Origin: a virus | IMG/VR virus record: IMGVR_UViG_3300043499_000190 | Location: 1 to 41,840 of that record | DNA: 41,840 nt | Direction: 5' to 3' (one strand) | Part shown: positions 5,162 through 13,175 of the stretch, piece by piece | How the letters are laid out: each line of letters opens with the position of its first letter | How positions within the stretch are numbered: the stretch's first letter is position 1 | Position numbers and translations under genes: made by a program | The notes under the pieces: generated by a model | Told to the model about the DNA's origin: nothing | Database searches by the model: none | Seen by the model: only the letters and a program-made list of their open reading frames with translations

Positions 5162-7882
5162 ATGAGCGCGACCATGCTGCCTCCTCCGCCGCCCACGAGC
5201 GGGCTTCTGGCACCCCAACAAATAGTGGCGCCGCATTCCCCGTTTCCGTCGATCCCTGGGCTTATCCCCTCCGGCGTTCGACCGACTGACCTTAACTTTC
5301 CAGCGGAACGGATGCTCGCGTTTCTTACCAAAGCGCCTAAGCGCGAGCCTGATGATTCAGATGCGTCGCTTCCCGCCCCTCTCCGCCCCTACGCATCGGG
5401 CCTGCGTCCGGCTCAGCGTCCCACGGCGGCCCCCTGGCAGGACGAGGTCATTTATGAGCGTCTCGGCAAGACGGACGTGGAAATCAACGCCGTCGCCCGT
5501 TTCTATTACAAAACCGCCCAGAACTATGACACTTACCTGTCCCGCGAGCGGGTCACCGCCTCCAATTACTATGCCGGTCTGCCTGATGGACCGCTGGAAG
5601 ATGGCCGCTCCAAGCTGACGATGACCGTCGTGCGCGACACCATCCGCCAGACGCTGCCCTCCCTCCTGCGCATCTTCACCGGCGTCGAAGACCCGGTCTC
5701 CTTCCAACCCCTCTCATCCGATCACACGACGGCCGCCAACGACCAACTCGCCACGTCCCTGGCCCGGCAGGCGACGGACTACGCGCGCTGGGCGTTGTTC
5801 ACCGCCAACCCCGGCTGGACCATCCTCCACGACGCGCTCCTCGACGCCCTGACCCGCAAGGCGGGCTGGGTGCGGTGGCACTGGGGGTCTTTGAAACACA
5901 CCCGCACCGAGGTCGCCGCCGGTCTCTTACTCCCTCAACTTCAGATGCTCCTCTCCGAGCCTGGCATCGAGGCGTCCCGCATCGTCAGACGGCCGATGAC
6001 ACCCGCCGAATCCCAGGCTCTCGCCAAAACCCCCGAGGGCCAACTCTACCTCTCCCAGGGCGCGCCCGCCGAATACTGGAGCGCCACGATCACCCGGAGC
6101 GCCACCCAGGCATGGCCCCAGGTCTCTCATGTCCTCACCGAAAGCGTCTGGATCGATCCCTCCGCCGCGTCCGTCGAGACCACCCCAGCCCTGTTCATCG
6201 TCCAGGACTCAACCGTCAGCGATCTGATCGAGGCGGGCCTGCCAGAGGACAAAATCCTTGCCAATATCGCCTCGGGACGTGGCTCCGCCGGGCGGCAACG
6301 GACGGAACTGATCGCGCGGTCCAACGCCCAGGGTCACAACATCGCGGGCGCCCCGCCCAACGATAAGTCCCAGTCGATCGTGCGCCACGTCGAGGGTTGG
6401 ATCAGATGCGACGCCGATGGCGACAACGTCTCGGAGCTGCTGCACGTCCATCTCCTCGGAGCATCCCAGAACCTCGTCATGTGGGAGCGTTGCGACGAGA
6501 TCCCGCTCGCCTGCTTCACCCCCTACAGAGAGCCAGGCAGGGTCATCGGCCAGAGCCAGGCCGACATGGTCATGGACCTGCAACGGGTCGAATCCCGCGT
6601 CATGCGCGGCGTGCTCGATTCACTCGGCCAAAGCATGTTCCCCCGCACGACCGTCGTCGTGGGTCAGGCCAATCTCGCCGACACGCGCCAGACCGCGATC
6701 GGCAGCATCATCCGCGTCGCCCAGCAGGGCGCGGTGGCCGAACTGACCAAACCCTTCATGGGGAAAGAAGCCCTGCCGATCATGGCGGTGCTCGAAACGA
6801 TCCGCGAGTCCCGCACTGGCATCACCCGCGCATCATCCGGCCTGACCGTCGATGAACTGCAATCAACGGCCCCGATCGCCGTGTCCCAGCAGTCCTCCGC
6901 CGCCCAGGACAGGCTCGATATGGTGGCCCGCACGCTGGCCGAGACCGGTCTGGCTCCCTTATACAAAGGGCTCCTGAAGATGCTGGCGCGCCAGCAGGAC
7001 CGTCCCAACGTCATTCGTATCCGTCAACAATGGATACCCATCGACCCGCGCGCGCTCGCCACCCAATGGGAAACGGCGGTCAACGTCGGCGGCAAGGGCA
7101 TGCCCCAGGAGCGGCTCCAGATGCTCAGCGCCATCGCCCAGAAGCAGGAGCAACTGATCCAGCAGGGCGGGCTCTCCAACCCCCTCGCGGGCCTGCCGGA
7201 GTATCGCAACACGCTCGCCCGCATGCTGGAGACGGTGAACATCGCCGATATCAGCTCCTACTTCAAAGCCCTGCCGCCCGACTTCCAACCACCCCCCGCC
7301 CCTCCCCCTCCGCCCAATACCGACCTCATCCTCGCCGACACGCAGAACAAGAAGACCAACGCCGACATCGAGAACACCCGGGCGGATCAGCAGACCAAAC
7401 GCGCCTCTCTCCTCCTCGAGGACGATCGCGAGCGGGACAAATCCGCCCTCGATGCCTGGGTGAAGGCGTGGGTGGCGGGGGCTACGTCCAACATCGTCGT
7501 CCCCTCTCTCGACGAGTTCAAACAAGCCATGAAGTCCAACGCCCCGGCGGTCGGACTGCTGTCGGATCTACCGCCACCGACATCGCCCCAACCGCCGGCG
7601 GTTGGCGCGCCCCAGCCCAAACAGCCTCCGCCGCTTGCCCCTCCCCTGATGTTCCCGGCCGGTGGCCCTCCCCGGCCGCCCATGATGCCCCCACCCCAAC
7701 AACGTCCTCTCGCTCCGCCTCCCGGTCCCATCAACCCGGAAGCCGCCAACACCATTCGTCAGTCCCTGGCGACGGGTCGCTTACCGACGGCGTATGGACA
7801 ACTGACCCAGCGGGCGTCGCAATTCCCGCTCAATGGCCCTGGTGGCCCAGCCCTCCCCAGCCCAGGAGGTCCGAATGGATAA
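5162..7882 (+). CDS. Portal (head-tail connector) protein
   Basis: 906 aa, large for a portal. The conserved core starts near residue 130 (YYAGLPDG...GRSKLTMTVVRDTI...LPSLLRIFTG), a pattern seen in podoviral portals in which the dodecameric ring forms the DNA gate. The first 90 residues and the last 150 are very rich in proline and look disordered; about 730-790 is a likely coiled coil or helical stretch (IENTRADQQTKR). It follows terL, interrupted only by the antisense HNH gene, and is followed by small genes starting inside its last codons. The start ATG has a GGGAAAAT upstream. Portal identity is inferred from motif and position. Confidence 0.85.
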   Translation: MSATMLPPPPPTSGLLAPQQIVAPHSPFPSIPGLIPSGVRPTDLNFPAERMLAFLTKAPKREPDDSDASLPAPLRPYASGLRPAQRPTAAPWQDEVIYERLGKTDVEINAVARFYYKTAQNYDTYLSRERVTASNYYAGLPDGPLEDGRSKLTMTVVRDTIRQTLPSLLRIFTGVEDPVSFQPLSSDHTTAANDQLATSLARQATDYARWALFTANPGWTILHDALLDALTRKAGWVRWHWGSLKHTRTEVAAGLLLPQLQMLLSEPGIEASRIVRRPMTPAESQALAKTPEGQLYLSQGAPAEYWSATITRSATQAWPQVSHVLTESVWIDPSAASVETTPALFIVQDSTVSDLIEAGLPEDKILANIASGRGSAGRQRTELIARSNAQGHNIAGAPPNDKSQSIVRHVEGWIRCDADGDNVSELLHVHLLGASQNLVMWERCDEIPLACFTPYREPGRVIGQSQADMVMDLQRVESRVMRGVLDSLGQSMFPRTTVVVGQANLADTRQTAIGSIIRVAQQGAVAELTKPFMGKEALPIMAVLETIRESRTGITRASSGLTVDELQSTAPIAVSQQSSAAQDRLDMVARTLAETGLAPLYKGLLKMLARQQDRPNVIRIRQQWIPIDPRALATQWETAVNVGGKGMPQERLQMLSAIAQKQEQLIQQGGLSNPLAGLPEYRNTLARMLETVNIADISSYFKALPPDFQPPPAPPPPPNTDLILADTQNKKTNADIENTRADQQTKRASLLLEDDRERDKSALDAWVKAWVAGATSNIVVPSLDEFKQAMKSNAPAVGLLSDLPPPTSPQPPAVGAPQPKQPPPLAPPLMFPAGGPPRPPMMPPPQQRPLAPPPGPINPEAANTIRQSLATGRLPTAYGQLTQRASQFPLNGPGGPALPSPGGPNG

Positions 7883-8054
7883 TCTTCCACTTCCAACCGT
7901 GAGGCAGTGGCAACGGGATTGCAACGAGAGTGGAACAGACCAGGCGACGCCGAAATGCCCCGGCTGCGGCTGCCACCTCGGGGTCCGCGAGGCCATGTAC
8001 AACGAGAGCGGAACAGACGAATGGCTGTGTGACAATGATGCCTGCGAATCCTGA
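7875..8054 (+). CDS. Small zinc-ribbon protein (59 aa)
   Basis: 59 aa. CPGCGC near residue 28 and CDNDAC near the C-terminus could form a four-Cys zinc ribbon. The repeated phrase NESGTD occurs twice (about residues 17 and 43). The ATG at 7875 lies inside the end of the portal gene and has a strong AGGAGG site 6 bases upstream, also within the portal coding sequence; this start is far better than the upstream one at 7833. It overlaps the next gene by 20 bp. Function unknown; small Zn ribbons often bind nucleic acid. Confidence 0.65.
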   Translation: MDNLPLPTVRQWQRDCNESGTDQATPKCPGCGCHLGVREAMYNESGTDEWLCDNDACES

Positions 8055-8205
8055 AACGATCGTCATTGAGGTGCGACTGGATGGCGAAGCCATCGCCACG
8101 GGAACCTGCCCGTCGGAAATACGCGATCTGTCGCGGTCGGTCGGGATGCCGCTGGTGCCAGCGATGCTGCGGAAAATCGCCGATAAGTTGGAGGCGGCCC
8201 AGTGA
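8035..8205 (+). CDS. Small hypothetical protein (56 aa)
   Basis: 56 aa from ATG 8035 (a second ATG follows at 8038). The frame continues upstream to 7930, but that part duplicates the coding region of the zinc-ribbon gene in another frame and is low complexity, so the short form is preferred. Predicted mixed alpha/beta: a strand with VIEVRLDG and a C-terminal helix with MLRKIADKLE. No family recognised. It overlaps its upstream neighbour by 20 bp and its stop overlaps the GTG start of the next gene, fitting a coupled cluster between portal and scaffold genes. Confidence 0.6.
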   Translation: MMPANPETIVIEVRLDGEAIATGTCPSEIRDLSRSVGMPLVPAMLRKIADKLEAAQ

Positions 8206-8477
8206 TCAAACCGGGAAAAGGGCTGCTTGGATCAGCCGTGGATGAAGACGATCCCTGGGCGGATCGCGTCGATCGTCTCCAGCGCGGCGTGGGCGATACC
8301 GATCCCACTATCGACGCGCTGAAACCATCCGACCCAAATATCGATCGCGCCATGGAGAGCGGCGATGACGCCCGCCTCAACCAGGCGCCCAACTACCCGG
8401 TGGAAGGCACGCTGCCGGTCTCCCTGCCGCGCGCCATCCAGCTGCTCCGGGCGCCGCGGGCGGGAGGTGTCTTATGA
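8202..8477 (+). CDS. Hypothetical protein (91 aa)
   Basis: 91 aa from a GTG that overlaps the stop of the previous gene (GTGA). Acidic and Asp/Pro rich in the first two thirds (DEDDPWADRVDRL), with no membrane segment. No family recognised. Its stop overlaps the ATG of the membrane-protein gene at 8474. Being in the chain between portal and scaffold genes, it could be a minor head component, but this is inference only. Confidence 0.65.
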   Translation: MIKPGKGLLGSAVDEDDPWADRVDRLQRGVGDTDPTIDALKPSDPNIDRAMESGDDARLNQAPNYPVEGTLPVSLPRAIQLLRAPRAGGVL

Positions 8478-8635
8478 ACCTCATCCTCCTCATCATCATC
8501 CTGCTGCTGCTCTTCGGCGGCCTCGGCGGCGGGTATTACGCCCACAACATCCATGGCGGCTGGTATGGCCCCGGTATCGGCATCGGGGCCATTCTCCTCA
8601 TCATCCTGTTGTTCATTTTACTGCGCGGTTACTGA
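8474..8635 (+). CDS. Small two-helix membrane protein, DUF3309-like (53 aa)
   Basis: 53 aa. Two hydrophobic segments (about 2-21 and 36-51) flank a Gly/Tyr/His/Trp loop that includes HGGWYGPGIGIG. The layout leucine-rich helix, aromatic-glycine loop, leucine-rich helix resembles DUF3309 proteins. The ATG overlaps the preceding stop (ATGA), and the next gene starts after 3 bp. Small membrane proteins in phages can be holins, but the position inside the head block argues for caution. The gene is easily missed because of its size. Confidence 0.7.
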   Translation: MNLILLIIILLLLFGGLGGGYYAHNIHGGWYGPGIGIGAILLIILLFILLRGY

Positions 8636-8638
8636 ACA

Positions 8639-8896
8639 ATGCCGCTCAGCGCCGAACGCCTCATCCAGTGCGAGGCGGCGAAACGTTTCATCGCCGATCC
8701 GCACTTCAACGCCCTGCTGGACCGTATCGCCGAGGACGCGACCAGGAACGCGATATTCCTCGAGGACGCCTCCAACCGCGAGGCCAGCCGTCAGTTGATC
8801 CTGGCGATCAAACGGGTCTGGGAGGAACTCCAGGCCGACGCCGAGGCCCCCGAGGCGGACGCGGCGGCGACCCTTCATTCCCAGAGCATGGAGTAA
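8639..8896 (+). CDS. Hypothetical helical protein (85 aa)
   Basis: 85 aa, predicted mostly helical and acidic. Begins MPLSAERLIQCEAAKRFIAD; the central FLEDASNREASRQLILAIKRVWEEL looks amphipathic. No family recognised, and no signal or membrane segment. It is 3 bp after the membrane-protein gene and 3 bp before the HExxH gene, so it shares their transcript. A minor virion or assembly role is possible from position only. Confidence 0.65.
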   Translation: MPLSAERLIQCEAAKRFIADPHFNALLDRIAEDATRNAIFLEDASNREASRQLILAIKRVWEELQADAEAPEADAAATLHSQSME

Positions 8897-8899
8897 CCC

Positions 8900-9676
8900 A
8901 TGGCCTCTCTGCTTGGTCTGTCCGATCGGCTTCCGGATATCGCCGGGTTGCTGGGTATTGGAGACGAGACCATCCCCGCCCCGCCTTTGGCGCGTTATCC
9001 CGATGTCGCCGATATCGCCAATGCTCGTCGAAATGATGCGGCTTACGGCTCCGGCAACGAGGCTTACGCCAGTGGCCGGGTCGCCAACCTGCTGGATATT
9101 CCGTCACAAGGACTGTCGCCCTGGACACTGGGCCTGCCGGCTGTCGCCTCGGCGGCGCCGGGGACACCCCGGACCGCTGATGCCTATGAGGCGGCGCAAC
9201 TCGCCATCAATCGCTCGCCCATCGCCGCTCTCGGCTATCAGCCGCGCACGATGAACCTGGATACGAAAAGGGGTTTGGATACTGAGTACGCGGGCACTTA
9301 TACGCCGAAAACCGGCGGAATCTACTCCAACGCCGCCTACCCGTCGAACCTTGTCCACGAGTCGATCCATCGTGGCCTGGAAACCCTGCGGCGGGCCAAT
9401 GTCGTTCCGCCGGAACTCTGGGCCAAACTGCCGAAGAACGAGGAATACGTGACCCGCTACATCATGGCGTCACAAATGGGCGATCCTGAAAAGGGACGCG
9501 GGGCGGAAGCCGACCAGGAGCGGGATAAAGCCCTCTGGTTGTTCGGTCGAAGTAAAGACGATCCCCAGGCCAGGGGGACCAACCCTTACGGTCCCGAGGA
9601 TCGGAAGGCGCTGGAAGACCTGAACGCCATCGCGTCGCGCTACCTCTTATCCCTGCATCCAGGAGGACCGCGCTAG
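8900..9676 (+). CDS. Protein with HExxH motif, possible zinc metallopeptidase
   Basis: 258 aa. HESIH at 153-157 lies in a predicted helix (NLVHESIHRGLETLR) and is followed 25 residues later by E181/E182 in a second helix, the arrangement expected for gluzincin-type zinc peptidases. It is preceded by a small-residue beta segment (GGIYSNAAYPS). The N-terminal 100 residues carry no recognised domain. Lying just before the scaffold gene, it could be a head-maturation protease or a virion-carried peptidase; phage head proteases are normally serine enzymes, so this would be unusual. The function is unproven and the HExxH could be chance. The stop TAG lies inside the palindrome at 9668-9681. Confidence 0.55.
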   Translation: MASLLGLSDRLPDIAGLLGIGDETIPAPPLARYPDVADIANARRNDAAYGSGNEAYASGRVANLLDIPSQGLSPWTLGLPAVASAAPGTPRTADAYEAAQLAINRSPIAALGYQPRTMNLDTKRGLDTEYAGTYTPKTGGIYSNAAYPSNLVHESIHRGLETLRRANVVPPELWAKLPKNEEYVTRYIMASQMGDPEKGRGAEADQERDKALWLFGRSKDDPQARGTNPYGPEDRKALEDLNAIASRYLLSLHPGGPR

Positions 9677-9690
9677 CGCGGCCAATAACC
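9661..9690 (+). promoter_or_regulatory. Shine-Dalgarno separated from scaffold start by a hairpin
   Basis: AGGAGG (9661-9666) lies 24 bases before the ATG at 9691, too far for normal use. Between them is a 14-bp perfect palindrome (9668-9681; 5-bp stem, CTAG loop). If it folds, the effective spacing falls to about 10 bases. The stop codon of the preceding gene is in the loop, so ribosomes ending there would open the hairpin. Confidence 0.5.
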
Positions 9691-10824
9691 ATGTCCGAGT
9701 CCACATCCGCCCCACCCCCCTCCGCCCCGACCCCGGCCGCCACCCCCGCGCCCGCGTCCACGCCAGCGCCAGCAGCCCCTTCCTCCGATCCCGGCGTATC
9801 GCCGCCAGCGAACGAACGCCCGCCGATCTCCGTCTCCGAGGCGGCGCGCCTGCTGTCGCGCCAGCGGCGTGAAGGCGCGCCCCCTCCGCCACCAGCCACG
9901 ACCCCCGAGAGGCGTCCACCCGCGGCGGAACTGGTGAAAACACCACCTCCGGCGGCCCCGGCGCCCCAAACCACGCCAACACCGGCGCCTTCGCCGCTCA
10001 GCGCGATGGAAAAGGCCCTCGGCGTGCCTCCAACGGCCCCACCATCCCAGGAATCCACGTCTCAAACCCCTCAGACGCCTCAAAACGCCCTTTCCGCCCT
10101 CGAAATCGATGGAAAACACTATTCCCAGACCGAATTACGCGAAGCGGTGCTGAAATCGACCGATTACACCCGGAAAACCCAGGAACTGGCGCAACAGCGC
10201 CAGCAACTGGAGGCGCAGCAACGGGCGCTGGCCGAGGTGCTGCCGCATATCCAGCCGGAACTGCTGCGCCTCCAGGAAATGGTGCAGAACCCGCCTCAAC
10301 CGCCCGATCCGCGCCTCATCGAGACCGACCAGAAGCAATACCTCATCGATCGCGCCAATTACGAACACGCCCTGGCCGAGCAGCAGCGCGTGTTCAACCT
10401 CAATAACCTCCAGGGCGCCGCCCAGCAGCGGGCGCTGGAGCAGCAGGTCGCCGCCGCCAATGAGGTGCTGGCGAAGGAACTGCCGTTCTGGGCTGATCCC
10501 CAACAGCGCCTGGAGGCGCAGCAACAGATCGTCGAATGGGCCACGTCCAAGGGCGGTTTCAGTCGTGACGAACTACGTGGCCTCTCCAGTCCGCATCATC
10601 TCAAGACCATGATGAAGGCGGCGATGTTCGATCGTTGGGTGGAGGGCGCGAAAACCTCCGCGCCACCGTCATCCTCTGCCCCCGCGCGTGGTGTGGCCCC
10701 GCCGCCCGCGCCCTCGGAGCGCATCGCCGCCGCCACCGAGGCGTTCCAGGCCCGCCCCGATGCCCGCAGCGGGGCGGCGTTGATCGCGGCGCGCCGGGCG
10801 GCGATGAACGGTAACGCACGGTGA
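9691..10824 (+). CDS. Scaffolding protein
   Basis: 377 aa. The first 130 residues are Pro/Ala/Thr-rich and disordered. A short folded motif follows (about 131-155, ALEIDGKHYSQTELREAV...DYTRKTQELA), then a long Gln-rich coiled coil (about 160-265) and a helical C-terminus ending in a basic segment. This composition and the position directly before the major capsid gene are typical of internal scaffolds, which guide prohead assembly and leave before DNA filling. Translation probably starts through the structured site at 9661-9690. The stop overlaps the next gene's GTG start (GTGA). Confidence 0.8.
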   Translation: MSESTSAPPPSAPTPAATPAPASTPAPAAPSSDPGVSPPANERPPISVSEAARLLSRQRREGAPPPPPATTPERRPPAAELVKTPPPAAPAPQTTPTPAPSPLSAMEKALGVPPTAPPSQESTSQTPQTPQNALSALEIDGKHYSQTELREAVLKSTDYTRKTQELAQQRQQLEAQQRALAEVLPHIQPELLRLQEMVQNPPQPPDPRLIETDQKQYLIDRANYEHALAEQQRVFNLNNLQGAAQQRALEQQVAAANEVLAKELPFWADPQQRLEAQQQIVEWATSKGGFSRDELRGLSSPHHLKTMMKAAMFDRWVEGAKTSAPPSSSAPARGVAPPPAPSERIAAATEAFQARPDARSGAALIAARRAAMNGNAR

Positions 10825-11015
10825 CGCGTGAAGACCTGGAGCGTGAGGCCGACCACGTCAGGGAGGGTCTTATCATGCTTCAGCTGTGTCTGGGTGATTA
10901 CGACAAACTCGATGACGCCGATCGCGTGGCGCTTACCCTGGCCCATGACGGACTGGATGCGTTGATCGCTGAAATCGAGCAAACACTGGACAGACAGCCA
11001 AAACCGTCTCAATAA
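10821..11015 (+). CDS. Small acidic helical protein (64 aa)
   Basis: 64 aa from the GTG at 10821, overlapping the scaffold stop. Leu/Asp-rich, predicted as two helices (LEREADHVREGLIMLQLCL and DGLDALIAEIEQTL). No family recognised. It lies between scaffold and capsid genes, where phages often keep a capsid-assembly accessory or decoration gene, but nothing in the sequence decides this. Confidence 0.6.
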   Translation: MTREDLEREADHVREGLIMLQLCLGDYDKLDDADRVALTLAHDGLDALIAEIEQTLDRQPKPSQ

Positions 11016-11212
11016 TCCGCCGTCGCCCCATGGAGTGCCTTTAAGCACCAACCAACCGGCGGGACGTGCCGTCGCCAGAGGCCAGTCGCGCCGCGTGGAG
11101 TGCTCCGCACCAACCGCGCATAAGCCCGACCGAGACCAACGCGAAACCAACCCCATCATCGGTTTCACCGCGCGAGCCCCCATGGGCCGCGCCAGCGTTG
11201 GAGACATGCGAC
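11016..11212 (+). promoter_or_regulatory. Capsid-gene leader with two small hairpin repeats
   Basis: 197 bp without a convincing gene, the longest such stretch in the head block. The block TGGAGTGC...GCACCAACC occurs twice: 11031-11053 (6-base gap) and 11096-11115 (3-base gap), each able to form a GTGC/GCAC hairpin. A further GAAACC/GGTTTC pair lies at about 11150-11165. It precedes the most highly expressed gene of a typical phage, so an RNA stability or promoter element is likely; no clear sigma-70 boxes were seen. Confidence 0.45.
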
Positions 11213-12196
11213 ATGGCCCTTGGATCAATGGGCGCGGCGCCGGCGAACACGTATTTAGAGCCGGCCGCCATTGGAGTTAAGGAAGATCTCCGCGATGTGA
11301 TCTTTCAGATCGACCCCGACGAGACACCTCTTGTTTCCGCCATTCCCAGTGTGGAAGCGAAACAAATTCTCACCGAATGGGTCGTCCAGGAGCTTGGGGT
11401 CGTGGCGGATAACGCCCAGCCCGAGGGCTTCACCGCCAGTATGCAGGCGGTGACGAAACCCGTCCGCATGAACAACATCGCCCAGATCCTCGTCCGCACG
11501 GTGGGTGTGTCCAACACGCTGCGCTCGGTCGATATGGTCGGCGGCGAGGACGAATACGATCGCCAGTTGATCCTGCGTGGAATGGAAGTGAAGCGCGACC
11601 TGGAGTTCGCCGTCACCTCCCCGCTGGTCCGCACCATCACCGATCCGCGCCACATGAGCGGTCTTCCCTGTTACTGCGCCAATGGCTCCAGAGGCACGGG
11701 CGCGGGCGTGATGCCGGTCGGCGATGGGTCCAACGCCGGCACGCCGGGCACCAAGCGCGACCTCACGCTGGCGATGCTCGACGCCGCCGTGCAGCAGGCG
11801 TGGCAGGCCGGCGGCAAGCCGACGCTCGGCATCATGTCGGGCAACATCAAGGCGTATTTCGCCACGCTGTCCCAGGGCGGCACGGGCAACGCGGTGGTGG
11901 CTCAGAACATCCAGAACGTCACGTCATCGCAAGAAGTGACCATCATGGGCGCGGTCGATGTCTACCGCACCAACTTCGGAACGATCCAACTCGCCCCGGA
12001 TCGTTTCTGCCCCGCCAACCAGATCCTGCTGGTCTCCACCGACTATGTCGAACTGGCGCCACTACCTGGACGCGATGTCATAGAGCTTGATTTCGCCCGT
12101 ACCGGTGATAACACACAGGGTGCAGTACTTTTTGAGGGTAGTCTACGTCCAACTGCACCAAAAGCGCACGCCTGGATCGCTGACCTAAACCAGTGA
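11213..12196 (+). CDS. Major capsid protein, DUF5309 / SU10 type
   Basis: 327 aa from ATG 11213, with GGAG 9 bases upstream; the frame is open further back to 11066 but that part is low-complexity leader. The pattern DLRDVIFQIDPDETPLVSAI, then EW...ELGVVADNAQPEG, then VSNTLRSV, matches the DUF5309 (SU10-like) capsid family with the HK97 fold. Later features such as LGIMSGNIKAYFATLS and YRTNFGTIQL fit the same family. Position after the scaffold gene supports it. An antisense endonuclease VII-like gene begins its stop codon only 6 bp after this stop. Confidence 0.9.
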   Translation: MALGSMGAAPANTYLEPAAIGVKEDLRDVIFQIDPDETPLVSAIPSVEAKQILTEWVVQELGVVADNAQPEGFTASMQAVTKPVRMNNIAQILVRTVGVSNTLRSVDMVGGEDEYDRQLILRGMEVKRDLEFAVTSPLVRTITDPRHMSGLPCYCANGSRGTGAGVMPVGDGSNAGTPGTKRDLTLAMLDAAVQQAWQAGGKPTLGIMSGNIKAYFATLSQGGTGNAVVAQNIQNVTSSQEVTIMGAVDVYRTNFGTIQLAPDRFCPANQILLVSTDYVELAPLPGRDVIELDFARTGDNTQGAVLFEGSLRPTAPKAHAWIADLNQ

Positions 12197-12202
12197 TTGT
12201 AG

Positions 12203-12775
12203 TTACCACCAGTCAGGGTTGTATGCTGTATGGTTGAGGTAGTCAATCAGCTTCGCCAACCGGCTCGGTTCGTCTTTGGCGTAGCCGAGGATCAAATTGC
12301 ATCCTCGGCAAAGCCAGCCACGAAAATGGCCGTGGGCATGGCAATGATCGAAGTGCAGCGACTTTCCTTTGTCGGGAGGGTTGCCGCATACATCGCATGT
12401 CTCTGGACGCGGCCTCCCAGCCAGCGCCTCCAGATCCATGATGTGTTTGATGTTGTTCTGTCTGTGGCGCTCTTTGTGCTCGGGCTTTACCTCGCCGTTT
12501 TCGTCTCTGATATAGTGGCGACTGGCTTCCCGGAGTTTCTCGCGGTTCTTTTCGCGATAACGGCGCTTATGTTCTTTGGTCGCTTCCGGGTTTTCCTTGT
12601 GCCAGGCTTCGGCGCGGGGACGGGTTTGTTTAAGAAGCTCTTCGCGCTTCTCCAGATAACGCGCGCGGGCTCTTATTCTGATGCGCTCACGGTTTTTGTC
12701 CGCATACATCTTGCTGTAGGCGCGCGTGATCTCTTTCGCCCTGGCGGCGCGCTCATCTTCGTTGATAGATGTCAT
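12203..12775 (-). CDS. Endonuclease VII-like homing endonuclease, copy 1
   Basis: 190 aa. The C-terminal half has the T4 endonuclease VII core: zinc ligands C127, C130, C156, C159, and active-site D143-H144-x-H146 with N160 in CRGCN. The N-terminal 110 residues are charged helical repeats (RRYREKNREKLREASRHY and similar) that probably bind DNA. Such stand-alone genes are mobile, and this one is antisense in the structural block, between the capsid gene and its downstream gene. Its stop is 6 bp from the capsid stop. A similar but diverged copy is at 19496-20083. A leftover of 91 bp (12776-12866) precedes the next plus gene. Confidence 0.9.
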   Translation of the reverse strand: MTSINEDERAARAKEITRAYSKMYADKNRERIRIRARARYLEKREELLKQTRPRAEAWHKENPEATKEHKRRYREKNREKLREASRHYIRDENGEVKPEHKERHRQNNIKHIMDLEALAGRPRPETCDVCGNPPDKGKSLHFDHCHAHGHFRGWLCRGCNLILGYAKDEPSRLAKLIDYLNHTAYNPDWW

Positions 12776-12866
12776 AGCCTTTGGTCCTTCGCGAGAGGAT
12801 CGAGGTCAGGAATGTCGCCGGCTTCCAACGGCCGGCGGCGTTCCGTTTCTACCATGGAACGCGCCC

Positions 12867-13175
12867 ATGGGTAACCTGCTTTACGAAAGTCACGACCCTG
12901 TCACGCTCCGCCATACCGAGGTGGAGCGGGAGGACGGCGGGCTGTTGTTCGTCCACTCCCAGGACACCAAAGCGATCACCGAGAGCGCCAAGACGATCGC
13001 ATCGAACTTCGACCCCCACGTCAGGCGCGACACCGTCCACGTCGCCCGCATCCCGCTGGTGATCTGGAACCGCCTGCGGAAACTGGGGATTACCGACGAC
13101 GAGAAGGCGCTGAACGCCTGGTTGGACGACCCGGACAACTGCGTCTTCCGAACCGATGATCGGAGTAAACTTTAA
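12867..13175 (+). CDS. Hypothetical post-capsid protein (102 aa)
   Basis: 102 aa from ATG 12867; the open frame reaches back to 12726 but that part is antisense to the endonuclease gene. Ends in a basic-acidic mix with LVIWNRLRKLGITDDEKALNAWLDDPDN. No family recognised with confidence. Its stop overlaps the next start (TAATG). Position after the capsid gene suggests a head-completion, decoration or virion protein. Confidence 0.7.
   Translation: MGNLLYESHDPVTLRHTEVEREDGGLLFVHSQDTKAITESAKTIASNFDPHVRRDTVHVARIPLVIWNRLRKLGITDDEKALNAWLDDPDNCVFRTDDRSKL

Noticed and set aside
4512-5165. Plus-strand frame joining terminase and portal genes
   Set aside because: Antisense to the HNH-AP2 endonuclease, which has clear motifs and a good ribosome site.
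12230-12874. Plus-strand frame opposite endonuclease VII copy 1
   Set aside because: Hydrophobic-looking by chance; the minus strand has all zinc and catalytic residues.
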